From Pontibacillus yanchengensis (lineage in GTDB: Bacteria; Bacillota; Bacilli; Bacillales; BH030062), in assembly GCF_009856295.1 (NCBI RefSeq), contig NZ_WMEU01000013.1, positions 1-57,062 on the forward strand: 57,062 nt of DNA. Reading direction: 5' to 3'. Below the pieces are notes generated by a model. It did not search any database, was not told the DNA's origin, and saw nothing but the letters and a program-made list of their open reading frames with translations. The translations under genes and the position numbers were made by a program. This document shows positions 17,220 through 26,941 of the stretch, one piece after another (position 1 is the first letter of the stretch; every line of letters begins with the position of its first letter).

Positions 17220-18027
17220 TGTTGATATTTCATAATCCCACCCATTATCTTGAAGACTTGAGTTTGAGGTAAATTCCTTATTAGTAGTTATAAGAGGAAG
17301 GTTTCCGTTGCCTTCGACAGACTAAAGGTGGCGTGTCCTGCCGGCCCTACACGATGTAGGGTCTTTCGACGTGTCACACGATGACGATTTTAGTCGAACC
17401 TCCCCTTAATCATTCTACCTTCGGGGAAAACACCCTCAGGGGAATATCGCCTACCTCTTTCTCCAGCGGGAGTCTCCTTGTTCCCCGGCCACCTTTACTT
17501 TGTTGGGATGAACGGAAACATGACCATATAAGAGTGTCATGGGGATTTGGATATAATTCGTGTTTTGCTCTAATTACGCCAGTAACACTTACATGATGAC
17601 TGGTATAACTAAATTATGCTAAATAAGAACCCACGCGGAAATCGATTTTTTTGATTTTACGGGGATTTCGATTGAATCGGACATATAGTTCAATAGTTGG
17701 GACTGAACAGCCAAAATATCTTTGATAAAAGCTCGTTTGCCACAAATAAAGGTCTTATATGTCGGTTAGGAGAGTCGCACTACGTTTGACCGCGGGGCGA
17801 TCACAACATATCAGCATGGTTGGGCGAGAAACGGCGATACTCCCGCGGGAGAAAGAGGTTAGTGAGACCCCGGATGGCACGGGTTTTGTCTGAGGTGGCT
17901 CACCAGATCACCCGCAGGACGCGAGTTGTCTCCCACACCTACTCCTCTTTAAGTATCGGACCCACACCATATTATCTCCAACCCAAGTCTTCAAGATGAT
18001 CCCTCGTTTCCTGAATAAATTTTCTCA
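17220..18027. repeat. large inverted-repeat element E1
   Basis: The left end (CTGTTGATATTTCATAATC from 17220, then ATCTTGAAGACTTG at 17247-17260) returns inverted near the right end (CAAGTCTTCAAGAT, 17984-17997). Inside, ACCTCTTTCTCC-x-GCGGGAGT-x-TC (17453-17476) recurs inverted at 17836-17859. The left half folds into a long stem: GTTTCCGTT (17301-17309) with AACGGAAAC (17511-17519), and TAAAGGTGGC (17323-17332) with GCCACCTTTA (17488-17497). The internal hairpins are CCCTACA/TGTAGGG (345-361) and TTCGAC/GTCGAA (365-398). A second copy, E2, lies at 34011-34565. No convincing coding frame. Confidence 0.7.
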
Positions 18028-18161
18028 CCTTACACTAGTACTTGATAAATAAATTCAACTGATTTCCCCACACCTACATCCCTCCTCTTTGTAATAGAAC
18101 TTAGTCGTGCTACAATGCAAGTTAGATTAAATTACAACACACAAGATAAAGGAGTTTCTTA

Positions 18162-19136
18162 ATGGACAATCCATTTCCATATTCCTTTGGTCAAAAACGG
18201 TATCATTCGTGGAATTACCACTTAAAAAATACCTTTGGACATAAAGTGTTTAAAGTAGCCTTAGATGGTGGTTTCGACTGTCCAAATCGGGATGGTACTG
18301 TTGCCTACGGAGGCTGCACGTTTTGTTCAGCAGCTGGTAGTGGAGATTTCGCAGGAGATCGTGCAGAGGATTTAGAAGTACAATTTCATAAAATAAAAGA
18401 CCAAATGCATCACAAATGGAAAGATGGTAAATATATGGCTTATTTCCAAGCCTTCACAAATACACATGCGCCAGTTGAAGTTCTTCGTGAGCGATATGAA
18501 AAAGTTCTTAAACAAGATGGTGTCGTAGGGTTATCTATTGGAACTAGACCTGATTGTCTTCCGGATGATGTTATTGAGTATTTAGCCGAATTAAATGAAC
18601 GTGTTTATTTATGGGTAGAGTTAGGGCTGCAAACCATTCATGAACAAACCGCGTCCAAGATGAATCGCGCCCATGATTTCAAGACTTATGTTGAAGGAGT
18701 TACTAAACTTCGGAAACACGGAATTCGTGTTTGCTCTCATTTAATCAATGGATTGCCTGGTGAGGATTACGACATGATGATGGAATCAGCTCAGGCTGTC
18801 GCTCAATTAGACGTACAAGGTATAAAAATTCACCTTTTGCATTTATTAAAAGGAACACCTATGGTGAAGCAATACGAAAAAGGGGAACTGGAATTCTTAA
18901 ATAAAGAAGACTATGTGAAACTTATCGTCGATCAGTTGGAAATCTTGCCTCCAGAAATGATTGTTCATCGTATAACAGGTGATGGTCCACCAGACTTATT
19001 AATCGGTCCTATGTGGAGTATGAATAAATGGGATGTTCTCAACAGCATTGATGCAGAGCTTGCAGAACGAAACAGTTGGCAAGGAAAATATTATAAAAAA
19101 GAGGCGAATCAACTACATGTTACAACGAATTCTTGA
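18162..19136 (+). CDS. ytqA: radical SAM protein YtqA (probable tRNA U34 side-chain enzyme)
   Basis: Protein of 324 residues of the TIGR01212 radical SAM family. The cluster cysteines are C40-x11-C52-x2-C55 in FDCPNRDGT and GGCTFCSAAGSGD. The SAM domain continues with VGLSIGTRPDCLPDDV and VELGLQT. B. subtilis YtqA, with partner YtqB, has been linked to the change of cmnm5 to mnm5 on wobble uridine of tRNAs (from memory; name MnmL proposed). The gene overlaps ytqB by 20 bp, which fits a joint pathway. Confidence 0.9.
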   Translation: MDNPFPYSFGQKRYHSWNYHLKNTFGHKVFKVALDGGFDCPNRDGTVAYGGCTFCSAAGSGDFAGDRAEDLEVQFHKIKDQMHHKWKDGKYMAYFQAFTNTHAPVEVLRERYEKVLKQDGVVGLSIGTRPDCLPDDVIEYLAELNERVYLWVELGLQTIHEQTASKMNRAHDFKTYVEGVTKLRKHGIRVCSHLINGLPGEDYDMMMESAQAVAQLDVQGIKIHLLHLLKGTPMVKQYEKGELEFLNKEDYVKLIVDQLEILPPEMIVHRITGDGPPDLLIGPMWSMNKWDVLNSIDAELAERNSWQGKYYKKEANQLHVTTNS

Positions 19137-19680
19137 TTATGCACACTTCCTATTAGAAGACTCCGTACAACAAGGTGATGTTGTGTTAGATGGCACAGCT
19201 GGAAATGGACATGATACGTTGTTCCTTAGTCAACTAGTAGGGGAGAACGGAGAGGTTCTTTCTTTTGATATACAGGAGCAGGCTATCCTCTCTACAGAAC
19301 AAAAAATAAACGAAAACAATGTAAAAAATATAACACTAATTCAAGATAGTCACGATAAGCTGAAAAACTATATTCCGGAACCTTCAACTAGGCTGGGTGG
19401 CGCGATTTTCAATTTAGGCTACCTTCCTGGAAGTGATAAATCTATCGTAACCAAACCAGACACAACATTGACAGCTATCCAAAACACCCTAGACTTATTA
19501 AAACCACAAGGGCTGTTAGTCTTGGTTGTCTATCATGGTCATCATGGCGGACAAGAAGAGAAAGAAGCGCTTCTCAAGTACCTTTCAAAACTTGAACAAA
19601 AAGAATTCAGTGTATTGCGCTATGGTTTTGTAAACCAGGCAAATAACCCACCCTTCATTTTAGCTATTGAAAAGAAATAA
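19117..19680 (+). CDS. ytqB: class I SAM methyltransferase YtqB (MnmM)
   Basis: Protein of 188 residues from ATG 19117. An upstream ATG in frame (19033) lies inside ytqA and would add a non-family leader. The SAM-binding motif is VVLDGTAGNGHDTLFLSQLV, the acidic loop FDIQEQAI, and the catalytic-site motif NLGYLPGSDKSIVT. The family methylates the 5-aminomethyl group of U34 in tRNA (YtqB = MnmM in B. subtilis, recalled). It is coupled to ytqA by overlap and followed directly by a terminator. Confidence 0.9.
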   Translation: MLQRILDYAHFLLEDSVQQGDVVLDGTAGNGHDTLFLSQLVGENGEVLSFDIQEQAILSTEQKINENNVKNITLIQDSHDKLKNYIPEPSTRLGGAIFNLGYLPGSDKSIVTKPDTTLTAIQNTLDLLKPQGLLVLVVYHGHHGGQEEKEALLKYLSKLEQKEFSVLRYGFVNQANNPPFILAIEKK

Positions 19681-19714
19681 CCCGGGAGCCTTTTATTAGG
19701 CTAACCCGGGTTTT
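19679..19714. terminator. bidirectional terminator between ytqB and ytpB
   Basis: AACCCGGGAGCC and AGGCTAACCCGGGTT pair around a short AT loop, followed by TTTAG on the plus strand and by ATTTC on the minus strand. It overlaps the last codons of ytpB and starts at the ytqB stop. Confidence 0.75.
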
Positions 19715-20763
19715 AGTTTGTGATATAGTTTGGTATTAAGGTAAAAGAATTTCGCCTTTAGTCCACTTTCATTCAGCAACTCTTTTACCATATAGTTAGC
19801 ACCTTGGATGGACTGTACTTTACCATCTGCTAAGTACATCCCCACAAGGCCTTTTTGAACCATATGATGAAAAGAGGCATGCGGAAGATCATTCACGTGC
19901 TGTTTGGTTTGATCGATAAAATAAACAAATCGATTCTTCATATGATCTTCGTGCTCATAATACGAACAGAAATTTAAGTCTCCTTCATCTAAATCCTCTT
20001 GCTGATCAATGTAATAATCCAACAAAATATGTAGCCCTTGCATATAAGGAAAGTAGCTATGATAGACTTTCTGCGTGAGCTCTTCTGTCAAATGATCACT
20101 AAAAGCATAAGACACTAAACAAAAAATGCCTAGCGTAGAACCTGAACAAGCTGAAAATTCATACCAGCTCAAGTCATTCCATTTCTCAGCATGTTCATCA
20201 AACCAATTCTGTAACCTTGGAACGCGCTCTTCTAGAGTGACATGTTTATGTACCTGTAAATCACAATATAAAGCAGCTAGTTCCTGTGTATACGGCTTAA
20301 TCGTTTCGTATTGATTCAGTTTAGATAAGGTATCTTGACATGTTTGCACTAATTCATGGAGATAATTGCCATCATCTTTCTCTTCTCGATAAGCATAGTA
20401 ATCCTTAAGGTCCGCTCCAGGGTTTAATGCATCCAACATTGACTGATGAAGGCACCTGAAATCTTCTGGGTCCAAGGAGGTACTACGGTCACAAAGGTTG
20501 TCTAAGTAATCCGATATCGTTTGATATGCTACTATGAACCGAATGGCTTCTTTCCAATTTTTTTGGGAGAGGAGGGAATAAATAGAGCCTCCTTCACAAT
20601 GAAACGTTTTGGCCTCAATCGAATTTAGCGCTTGCTGTCGTAGTTCTTGATTAGGTATTTGCTCGGCTCTTTTTTGCCAATAAGCTAATTCCTTGTTGGT
20701 ATATGGGAATATTCTTCTATAAATCGTCGTCATTAAATGGATAGGTGTACTCGGGACAGACAA
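19696..20763 (-). CDS. ytpB: YtpB-family sesquarterpene (tetraprenyl-beta-curcumene) synthase
   Basis: Protein of 355 residues, DUF2600 family. Acidic motifs expected to bind Mg-diphosphate are ISDYLDNLCDR (about 92-100) and LLDYYIDQQEDLDEGD (about 245-260). In B. subtilis YtpB cyclises tetraprenyl diphosphate to tetraprenyl-beta-curcumene, and the alcohol product is called baciterpenol. The start is TTG at 20763, with AAGGAGG 8 nt upstream. ytpA lies just upstream on the same strand, 15 bp away, as in B. subtilis. Confidence 0.92.
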   Translation of the reverse strand: MSVPSTPIHLMTTIYRRIFPYTNKELAYWQKRAEQIPNQELRQQALNSIEAKTFHCEGGSIYSLLSQKNWKEAIRFIVAYQTISDYLDNLCDRSTSLDPEDFRCLHQSMLDALNPGADLKDYYAYREEKDDGNYLHELVQTCQDTLSKLNQYETIKPYTQELAALYCDLQVHKHVTLEERVPRLQNWFDEHAEKWNDLSWYEFSACSGSTLGIFCLVSYAFSDHLTEELTQKVYHSYFPYMQGLHILLDYYIDQQEDLDEGDLNFCSYYEHEDHMKNRFVYFIDQTKQHVNDLPHASFHHMVQKGLVGMYLADGKVQSIQGANYMVKELLNESGLKAKFFYLNTKLYHKLKPGLA

Positions 20764-20778
20764 ATGCCTAGCCTCCTT

Positions 20779-21567
20779 TTACGTTGCTTTAGGGGAATGA
20801 AGTTCTATAAATGCCTTAGCATATTGAAAGACTTTTTCCTTCTCTGGATCATTAAATATTTCATGATATAAATTTCCCCATTCTTTGTAACTTTTTTCTT
20901 CTATAGTTAAACTATCAAACCATTTTCTCGTGTTTCCTTTATCTACAATTTTATCATCTCCAGCTTGCATCACAAGGGTTGGCAAGTTTGGATAGCTATT
21001 TATTTTTTCAAAAGCGACTTTCATTCCTTTATTTAGTTCACTAAACCATTTTACAGAAACCTTCTTTAAAATCAATTCATCTTGTTCATCATTCGCTCTT
21101 ACAATAGGGTCCCTTGTTACAAGTTCTGAAGACATTTTGCTTTTGAATTTTATTTTTGGTGCTAGTATATTCAATCCAGAAGCGATTACCTTTAAAGGCT
21201 TTGGTGGATTAAAGGTAAGCCCAAGGCTCGGTGAGGATAAAATCACTCTCTCAATAGGCAAGGTCTTTTCCTGAAGTGTTCGAATCACAGCTAATCCCCC
21301 CATGCTATGACCTAACAAGAAAATAGGTAATCCAAACGTATCAGCTTGTTCCACCCACTTTGAAATGGTAGCTACGTATTCTTGAAACGAGTCAATGTGG
21401 CCTTTCTTTCCATCATGTTCTCCATGAGCAGGCAAGTCGCCATATATACAATGGTACCCCTCATCACAAAAGCGGTTAGCAAGCCATTCATAGCGCCCCG
21501 AATGTTCAAAAGCACCATGTACAATTACAATCGTTGCCTTCGGTTGTTCTGCTAATATTTGTTTCAT
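20779..21567 (-). CDS. ytpA: alpha/beta hydrolase YtpA (lysophospholipase)
   Basis: Protein of 262 residues of the serine-aminopeptidase/monoglyceride-lipase group. The oxyanion region is IVHGAFEHSGRYEWLA, the nucleophile elbow LLGHSMGGLAV. The late Asp is QAGDDKIV and the His GNLYHEIFND. B. subtilis YtpA is a phospholipase needed for bacilysocin. AAGGAAG lies before the ATG. It forms a pair with ytpB. Confidence 0.88.
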   Translation of the reverse strand: MKQILAEQPKATIVIVHGAFEHSGRYEWLANRFCDEGYHCIYGDLPAHGEHDGKKGHIDSFQEYVATISKWVEQADTFGLPIFLLGHSMGGLAVIRTLQEKTLPIERVILSSPSLGLTFNPPKPLKVIASGLNILAPKIKFKSKMSSELVTRDPIVRANDEQDELILKKVSVKWFSELNKGMKVAFEKINSYPNLPTLVMQAGDDKIVDKGNTRKWFDSLTIEEKSYKEWGNLYHEIFNDPEKEKVFQYAKAFIELHSPKAT

Positions 21568-21644
21568 GTCAATCGCTTCCTTCCCCTAGAAATAGAAGAT
21601 TTTGTTATACTATTTATAACACCATATGTTAAAGGAGGATTCAA

Positions 21645-22160
21645 ATGATATACGAATACAAAGGAAAATTACCACACATTCATGATACGGCATACCTTGC
21701 CGATGATGTTGTCGTTACGGGTGATGTAACCATTGAGGAAGAAGTGAGCATTTGGTTTAAAACGGTGATTCGTGGTGACGTTGCCCCTGTACATATCGGA
21801 AAAAGAACTAACATTCAAGACCAAAGTCTTCTCCACCAAAGTCCCAACATGCCATTAATTATTGAAGAAGGAGTAACGGTAGGTCACCAAGCTATGATTC
21901 ATTCATCCTATATTAAAAAGAATGCACTTATCGGAATGGGTTCTACCATATTAGACGGTGCAGAGATAGGGGAAGGAGCTTTTATTGGAGCAGGGAGTCT
22001 AGTTCCTCCCAATAAAAAAATTCCTCCACATACACTTGCATTTGGTCGACCTGCTAAAGTAATAAGAAATTTGACCGATGAAGATAGTAAGGAGATGGAC
22101 CGAATCAGAACCGAATATGTAGAAAAAGGGCAATACTATAAATCCTTACAACGAAAGTAA
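21645..22160 (+). CDS. ytoA: gamma-carbonic anhydrase-like protein YtoA
   Basis: Protein of 171 residues with left-handed beta-helix hexapeptide repeats (VTGDVTIEEEVSIWFKTVIR onward). The metal-ligand histidines appear in SLLHQS and GVTVGHQAMIHSS. The C-terminal helix (LTDEDSKEMDRI) is family-typical. Such proteins bind Zn or Fe and may hydrate CO2, but many members lack proven activity. AAAGGAGG precedes the ATG, and a TATACT -10 lies about 36 bp before the gene. It is divergent from ytpA. Confidence 0.88.
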   Translation: MIYEYKGKLPHIHDTAYLADDVVVTGDVTIEEEVSIWFKTVIRGDVAPVHIGKRTNIQDQSLLHQSPNMPLIIEEGVTVGHQAMIHSSYIKKNALIGMGSTILDGAEIGEGAFIGAGSLVPPNKKIPPHTLAFGRPAKVIRNLTDEDSKEMDRIRTEYVEKGQYYKSLQRK

Positions 22161-22161
22161 A

Positions 22162-22270
22162 GAAAAGCGAAAGCGCCCGCCTAGCGACGTACAAACTGCC
22201 GACCACAGGGCATGGGTTGGTTCGATGTTGCTGCCTGAAGCTGTGCGCTGGAGCTAGACATGTAGAGCCA
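22162..22270. repeat. dispersed intergenic repeat B1
   Basis: It starts 2 bp after the ytoA stop. Shared blocks: AAAGCGCCCGCCTAGCGAC, GGGTTGGTTCGATGTTGCTG and CGCTGGAGCTAGAC. The hairpin that is complete in copy B2 (32516-32700) is cut short here after GTTGCTGC and joined directly to the 3' block. Confidence 0.75.
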
Positions 22271-22368
22271 AAACTTATATTTTCTTTACTGAGAACATTA
22301 AGTGATTAATCTTCCTGCTATATCATTCATTACCTGGACAATCTAAACAAGGAGGTGCACCATAATCG

Positions 22369-23259
22369 ATGTTAGGAACATTAACGATTAGTACAATCCT
22401 CATGAGTGCGATACTTATTGTCTTCTCCTTGTTCCAAAGGGTACAGCAGCCTTATAGAAAGCTATTAAAAGGGTATAGTTTATTATTTTTGATTTCTTCC
22501 TTAGCCTTAAGTACCATTACGCTTCAGCAAAACCAAAATATTTGGATGCCGACAGTCAAAAGTTGGTTTAGTTCAAATCAAGAGCACGTTACATCAAACA
22601 GTTTGAGTGCAGAAGAATTAGAGCCGATTGTGCCACTTATTGATCAGTATCATTTAGCAGATCAGATTCGGCTCTCAGCTCCTACCTCTAATCAGTATCC
22701 CGAGTTACCAAGAGGGTGCGAAGTCACATCATTAAGCATGTTGCTTCAATACCATGATAAAGATGTGGATAAGATGAACCTTGCCAAACAAGTTCCAAAG
22801 GATACTACACCATACAGTGAAAATGATGGCGAGGTATCATTTGGAAATCCGAATAAAGGATTTGTAGGCAGCATGTATAATCTAAGTAAACCAGGATATG
22901 GAGTTTACCATGAGCCGATAGCAAAACTTACTGCACAATACGTAAGCAAGGAACGTGTACATGATTTTAGCGGTGGCTCTTTTTTCCAAATCTTAGAGCA
23001 ATTAAACGAAAAGCGTCCCGTCTGGGTTATTACAAATACTTTGTATAAGAAATTACCTGAAGAATACTTTGAAACATGGAATACAGCTCAAGGACAACAA
23101 AGTATCACAATGAAAGAACACTCCGTTTTAGTAACTGGATATGATAGTCAATCTATTTATTTTAATGACCCGTTATCTGGGCAAAAGAAAAAAGCACCCA
23201 TTTCGGACTTCCGAGAAGCCTGGGTGCAAATGGGCAAGCAAGCGATCTCCATTAAGTAA
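22369..23259 (+). CDS. C39-like cysteine peptidase, membrane-anchored
   Basis: Protein of 296 residues. Two N-terminal hydrophobic helices (about 1-21 and 30-46), a linker, then a papain-like C39-family domain from about 100. The likely catalytic Cys is LPRGCEVTSLSMLL, the His KEHSVLVTGYD, and the Asp/Asn FNDPLSGQ. The peptidase part would face outside. Substrate unknown; similar proteins are common in Bacillaceae and are not attached to bacteriocin exporters. Its 3' end overlaps the convergent asnB gene by 8 bp. Confidence 0.8.
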   Translation: MLGTLTISTILMSAILIVFSLFQRVQQPYRKLLKGYSLLFLISSLALSTITLQQNQNIWMPTVKSWFSSNQEHVTSNSLSAEELEPIVPLIDQYHLADQIRLSAPTSNQYPELPRGCEVTSLSMLLQYHDKDVDKMNLAKQVPKDTTPYSENDGEVSFGNPNKGFVGSMYNLSKPGYGVYHEPIAKLTAQYVSKERVHDFSGGSFFQILEQLNEKRPVWVITNTLYKKLPEEYFETWNTAQGQQSITMKEHSVLVTGYDSQSIYFNDPLSGQKKKAPISDFREAWVQMGKQAISIK

Positions 23260-25159
23260 TGGATAGCTTGCTTGTTGATTTATCTTCTTCCATTAAGTCT
23301 TTCATGGAATATTTTCGTTCTACATAAATTTGATGCCAAAGCATGAACATGAGAACCGTCCAAATTTTACGGGAGTAATCAGCTTTCCCTTGTACATGAT
23401 TTTCAAGCAATTGCATGATGACTTTTTTCTCAATCAAGTGGTCCGTTTCACTGTTCTGTATAAGCTGCTTAGCCCAATCATATAGTTCATCTTTTAACCA
23501 ATGACGAATGGGAACAGGAAAGCCTAATTTCTTACGATCGAGTACATGGTCTGGAACAATTCCACGGGACGCTTTTCGTAAAATGGACTTCGTCGTCCCT
23601 TCTGCTATTTTCATATCTACGGGAAGCTCACGTGCCACATTAAATACTTCTTTATCTAAAAAAGGCACTCGTAGTTCAAGTGAATTCGCCATCGTCATTT
23701 TGTCTGCTTTCAACAGAATATCCCCACGAAGCCACGTCTGCATATCAATGTACTGCATTTGATTTACAGGATGATTTGATTCAACTTGGCTGTAAAGATC
23801 TGCTGTTAACGATTGATAGCTTGAATGCTGATGATAATCTTTCAGGATTGAATTTTTGTCAGCTTCTTCAAACATTTTCGCATTACCAATATAGCGATCC
23901 TTTAACGGAGTAGTTCCACGTTCTAAGAAACTTTTACCCTTCACGCCTTCAGGTAATATCTTCGCTACTCGACCTAACAAACTTTTAACAGTGCCTGGCA
24001 TAGAATCAAACATTTTCAAGGATTCTGGTTCACGATAAATGTTATATCCACCGAACAGTTCATCTGCACCTTCACCCGATAAGACAACTGTTACATGCTT
24101 TCTTGCTTCACGGGCCACAAAGTACAATGGTACACATGCTGGGTCGGCCAGTGGATCATCCATGTGCCACATAATTTTTGGTAACTTTTGAATATATTCT
24201 TCAGGTGTAATAGTGTACGAAATATTTTCTACACCGAGTTTATCGGCAGTCTCTTTTGCTACATCCACCTCAGAATATCCATCTCGCTCAAACCCTACAG
24301 AAAAGGTCTTGATATTGGGATTAAATTCACGTGCCATCGCAACAATAATGGAGGAATCAATTCCACCTGACAAGAAAGATCCTACAGGTACATCACTTCG
24401 CATATGTACATTAACTGAATCATATAGGACATCCTGAATTTGCTTAATCCATTTCTGTTGTTCCCCTGATACCTGTGTAAACGTGGCATGAAAATAACGA
24501 TGGAAGTCGATGGATTCGCTTGGTTTTTTAACGAAATAATATCCAGGCTCCACCTTATGTATGCCATCTGTTAGCGTCAATGGTTCGGGGACATATTGGA
24601 AACTTAAATAATGCTGTAATGCTTCCGTATTGACAAGCTCATTTTCCTGTAGAAGCGTAATACTTTTCTTCTCAGAAGCAAAATATGTCTCCCCATTTTG
24701 TTCACTATAAAATAACGGCTTTATGCCAAATGGATCACGTGCACCAAATAGGGTTTGTTCTTGCTTATCCCATATTAATATAGAGAACATGCCACGCAAG
24801 TAGGAAAAAGCTTGTTCCCGTTGATCACTGAACATCACCGCAATGACTTCCGTATCAGATTCTGTTTCAAACGTGTACCCCTTTTTTTGAAGAGACTCAC
24901 GTAATTCAACATAGTTGTAAATTTCACCATTAAAAACCATCCAATACCGTTCATCCTCATAACTTAGCGGTTGATGGCCACTCTCAATATCTATTATACT
25001 TAATCGACGAAAACCGAAGGATACATGTTCATCATGGTAATATCCCTCATCATCTGGTCCTCGATGGGTAATAATATCATTTCTTTGTTTAAATCTCTGC
25101 TTCCCCTCTTCATCTAAAGGAGAAGGCATATGTCGTATAACTCCAATAAAACCACACAT
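23252..25159 (-). CDS. asnB: glutamine-hydrolysing asparagine synthetase AsnB
   Basis: Protein of 635 residues. The N-terminal Ntn amidotransferase has nucleophile Cys2 (MCGFIGVI), RGPDDEG and NGEIYNY. The synthetase domain has PP-loop SGGIDSS near 262 and LSGEGADELFGGY further on. It makes asparagine from aspartate, ATP and glutamine. Length agrees with B. subtilis AsnB (632). GAGAGGATCC precedes the ATG. Confidence 0.96.
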   Translation of the reverse strand: MCGFIGVIRHMPSPLDEEGKQRFKQRNDIITHRGPDDEGYYHDEHVSFGFRRLSIIDIESGHQPLSYEDERYWMVFNGEIYNYVELRESLQKKGYTFETESDTEVIAVMFSDQREQAFSYLRGMFSILIWDKQEQTLFGARDPFGIKPLFYSEQNGETYFASEKKSITLLQENELVNTEALQHYLSFQYVPEPLTLTDGIHKVEPGYYFVKKPSESIDFHRYFHATFTQVSGEQQKWIKQIQDVLYDSVNVHMRSDVPVGSFLSGGIDSSIIVAMAREFNPNIKTFSVGFERDGYSEVDVAKETADKLGVENISYTITPEEYIQKLPKIMWHMDDPLADPACVPLYFVAREARKHVTVVLSGEGADELFGGYNIYREPESLKMFDSMPGTVKSLLGRVAKILPEGVKGKSFLERGTTPLKDRYIGNAKMFEEADKNSILKDYHQHSSYQSLTADLYSQVESNHPVNQMQYIDMQTWLRGDILLKADKMTMANSLELRVPFLDKEVFNVARELPVDMKIAEGTTKSILRKASRGIVPDHVLDRKKLGFPVPIRHWLKDELYDWAKQLIQNSETDHLIEKKVIMQLLENHVQGKADYSRKIWTVLMFMLWHQIYVERKYSMKDLMEEDKSTSKLSIT

Positions 25160-25377
25160 ACGAAGGATCCTCTCTTTCTGGTCACATTCCTGTTTAAGTT
25201 TACCACAAAAGCATTATGTGGGAAAACAAAGTTATAACAAACTAGAGCGAAAGTGCCTATTTTTAAGTGGTACGAATAGCTAAAAAATATCTAGGTTCTA
25301 TACTTTCAGTAGGTACTTTAAAGCTAGACTTTATCCCTTCCTAATCAAGTCCTTTCATTAAACATTTTTCCCATATA

Positions 25378-25411
25378 AAAAACTGACCTTCCAAAAGAAG
25401 AGGTCAGTTTT
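25378..25411 (-). terminator. metK terminator
   Basis: Minus-strand stem AAAACTGACCTCTT / AAGGTCAGTTTT with a short loop, then TTATATGG. It lies right after the metK stop. Confidence 0.8.
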
Positions 25412-25415
25412 GAGT

Positions 25416-26615
25416 TTATTTCCTTACTTGTTCCATTAATTCTGAAGCTTTATCGGTTTTTTCCCATGGGAATTCTACATCTGTACGACCAAAGTGACCG
25501 AATGCTGCCGTATCTTTATATATAGGGCGGCGCAGATCAAGCATTTTAATAATACCAGCTGGACGTAGGTCGAAGATGTTTCGAACAGCTTCTACCAAGG
25601 CTTCCTCAGATACCTTACCTGAGCCAAACGTATTAATAGAAATGGATACAGGTTGAGCAACTCCAATGGCGTAAGCAAGCTGGACTTCACAAGAATCCGC
25701 AAGTTCAGCTGCTACTATATTTTTAGCTACATAGCGCGCGGCATAGGCTGCAGAACGGTCTACTTTGGTAGCGTCTTTACCACTAAAAGCACCACCACCA
25801 TGACGAGCATATCCACCGTACGTATCTACGATAATTTTCCGCCCTGTAAGACCTGCATCTCCTTGAGGTCCACCAATTACAAAACGGCCCGTTGGATTGA
25901 TGTAATATTTTGTTTTGTCATCTAATAATTCTTTTGGAACAATGGGATTGATTACCTGTTCTTTAAGATCTTCTGTAATTTGTTCTAATGTGATTTCCGG
26001 ATGATGCTGGGTAGAAATGACGATGGTATCAATTCGAAGTGGTTGATTGTTTTCATCATATTCCACTGTTACCTGCGTTTTTCCATCTGGACGTAAGTAT
26101 TCTAGTGTTTCATCCTTACGAACATCGGATAATCGTTTGGCTAATTTATGAGCTAGAGAAATTGGTAATGGCATATATTCAGGTGTCTCATTACTAGCAT
26201 ATCCAAACATAAGACCCTGGTCTCCAGCCCCAATATTTTCAATTTCCTTGTCCGTCATTTGACCTTCACGAGTTTCATATGATTCGTTTACCCCTTGTGC
26301 TATATCAGCTGATTGCTCATCAATAGCAGTCAATACAGCACAAGTTTCAGCATCAAAGCCGAATTTTGCTCTCGTGTAGCCAATCTCTTTAATGGTATCT
26401 CGCACAATGGATTGAATATCAACGTAGGTATTCGTTGAAATTTCACCGGAAACCAATACTAAGCCTGTGGTTACAGTTGTTTCACAAGCAACTCGTGCAT
26501 TTGGGTCATTTTTTAATATTTCATCTAAAATCGCATCAGAAATTTGGTCACAAATTTTGTCTGGATGTCCTTCTGTAACAGATTCTGATGTGAATAAGCG
26601 GCGATTTGCAGCCAT
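25416..26615 (-). CDS. metK: S-adenosylmethionine synthetase
   Basis: Protein of 399 residues. Motifs: GHPDKICDQISDAILDEIL, GAGDQGLMFGYA, and the P-loop-like GGGAFSGKDATKVDRSAAY. It converts methionine and ATP into SAM. GGAGGAGTTTGAGGGG precedes the ATG. The upstream S-box riboswitch and a leader of about 320 nt control it. Confidence 0.97.
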   Translation of the reverse strand: MAANRRLFTSESVTEGHPDKICDQISDAILDEILKNDPNARVACETTVTTGLVLVSGEISTNTYVDIQSIVRDTIKEIGYTRAKFGFDAETCAVLTAIDEQSADIAQGVNESYETREGQMTDKEIENIGAGDQGLMFGYASNETPEYMPLPISLAHKLAKRLSDVRKDETLEYLRPDGKTQVTVEYDENNQPLRIDTIVISTQHHPEITLEQITEDLKEQVINPIVPKELLDDKTKYYINPTGRFVIGGPQGDAGLTGRKIIVDTYGGYARHGGGAFSGKDATKVDRSAAYAARYVAKNIVAAELADSCEVQLAYAIGVAQPVSISINTFGSGKVSEEALVEAVRNIFDLRPAGIIKMLDLRRPIYKDTAAFGHFGRTDVEFPWEKTDKASELMEQVRK

Positions 26616-26941
26616 CCCCTCAAACTCCTCCTTTAAAACAATGAATTGACACGGAACTCATCACCCAGCTGACTTTATAAGAAACAAACCTTTATTTCTT
26701 CCTTACTCTACTAAGTAACAGTAGCTATCAAACCTAGATATAATGAATAATAATATAATCGTTTGGTAAACAATGTGCATATATAAAAAGAAGCAGAAAG
26801 TGTAAACATTACTTAAAGAAGTCTTTAAATAATGCATGTGCATTTTTGCATTAGAAAAATACGACGTCTCACTATTCCAGTAAAAGTCGTTACCTTTTTT
26901 ATTACAATATTCCTTTAAGAAAGGGAACTTTTCTAAAGTAA

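Noticed and set aside
17381..17596. 71-codon plus-strand open frame in E1
   Set aside because: It lies across the stem-loops of the repeat and is not kept in E2.
17220..18027. CRISPR array or prophage remnant at E1
   Set aside because: There are no regularly spaced identical repeats and no phage genes; the structure is an inverted-repeat element.
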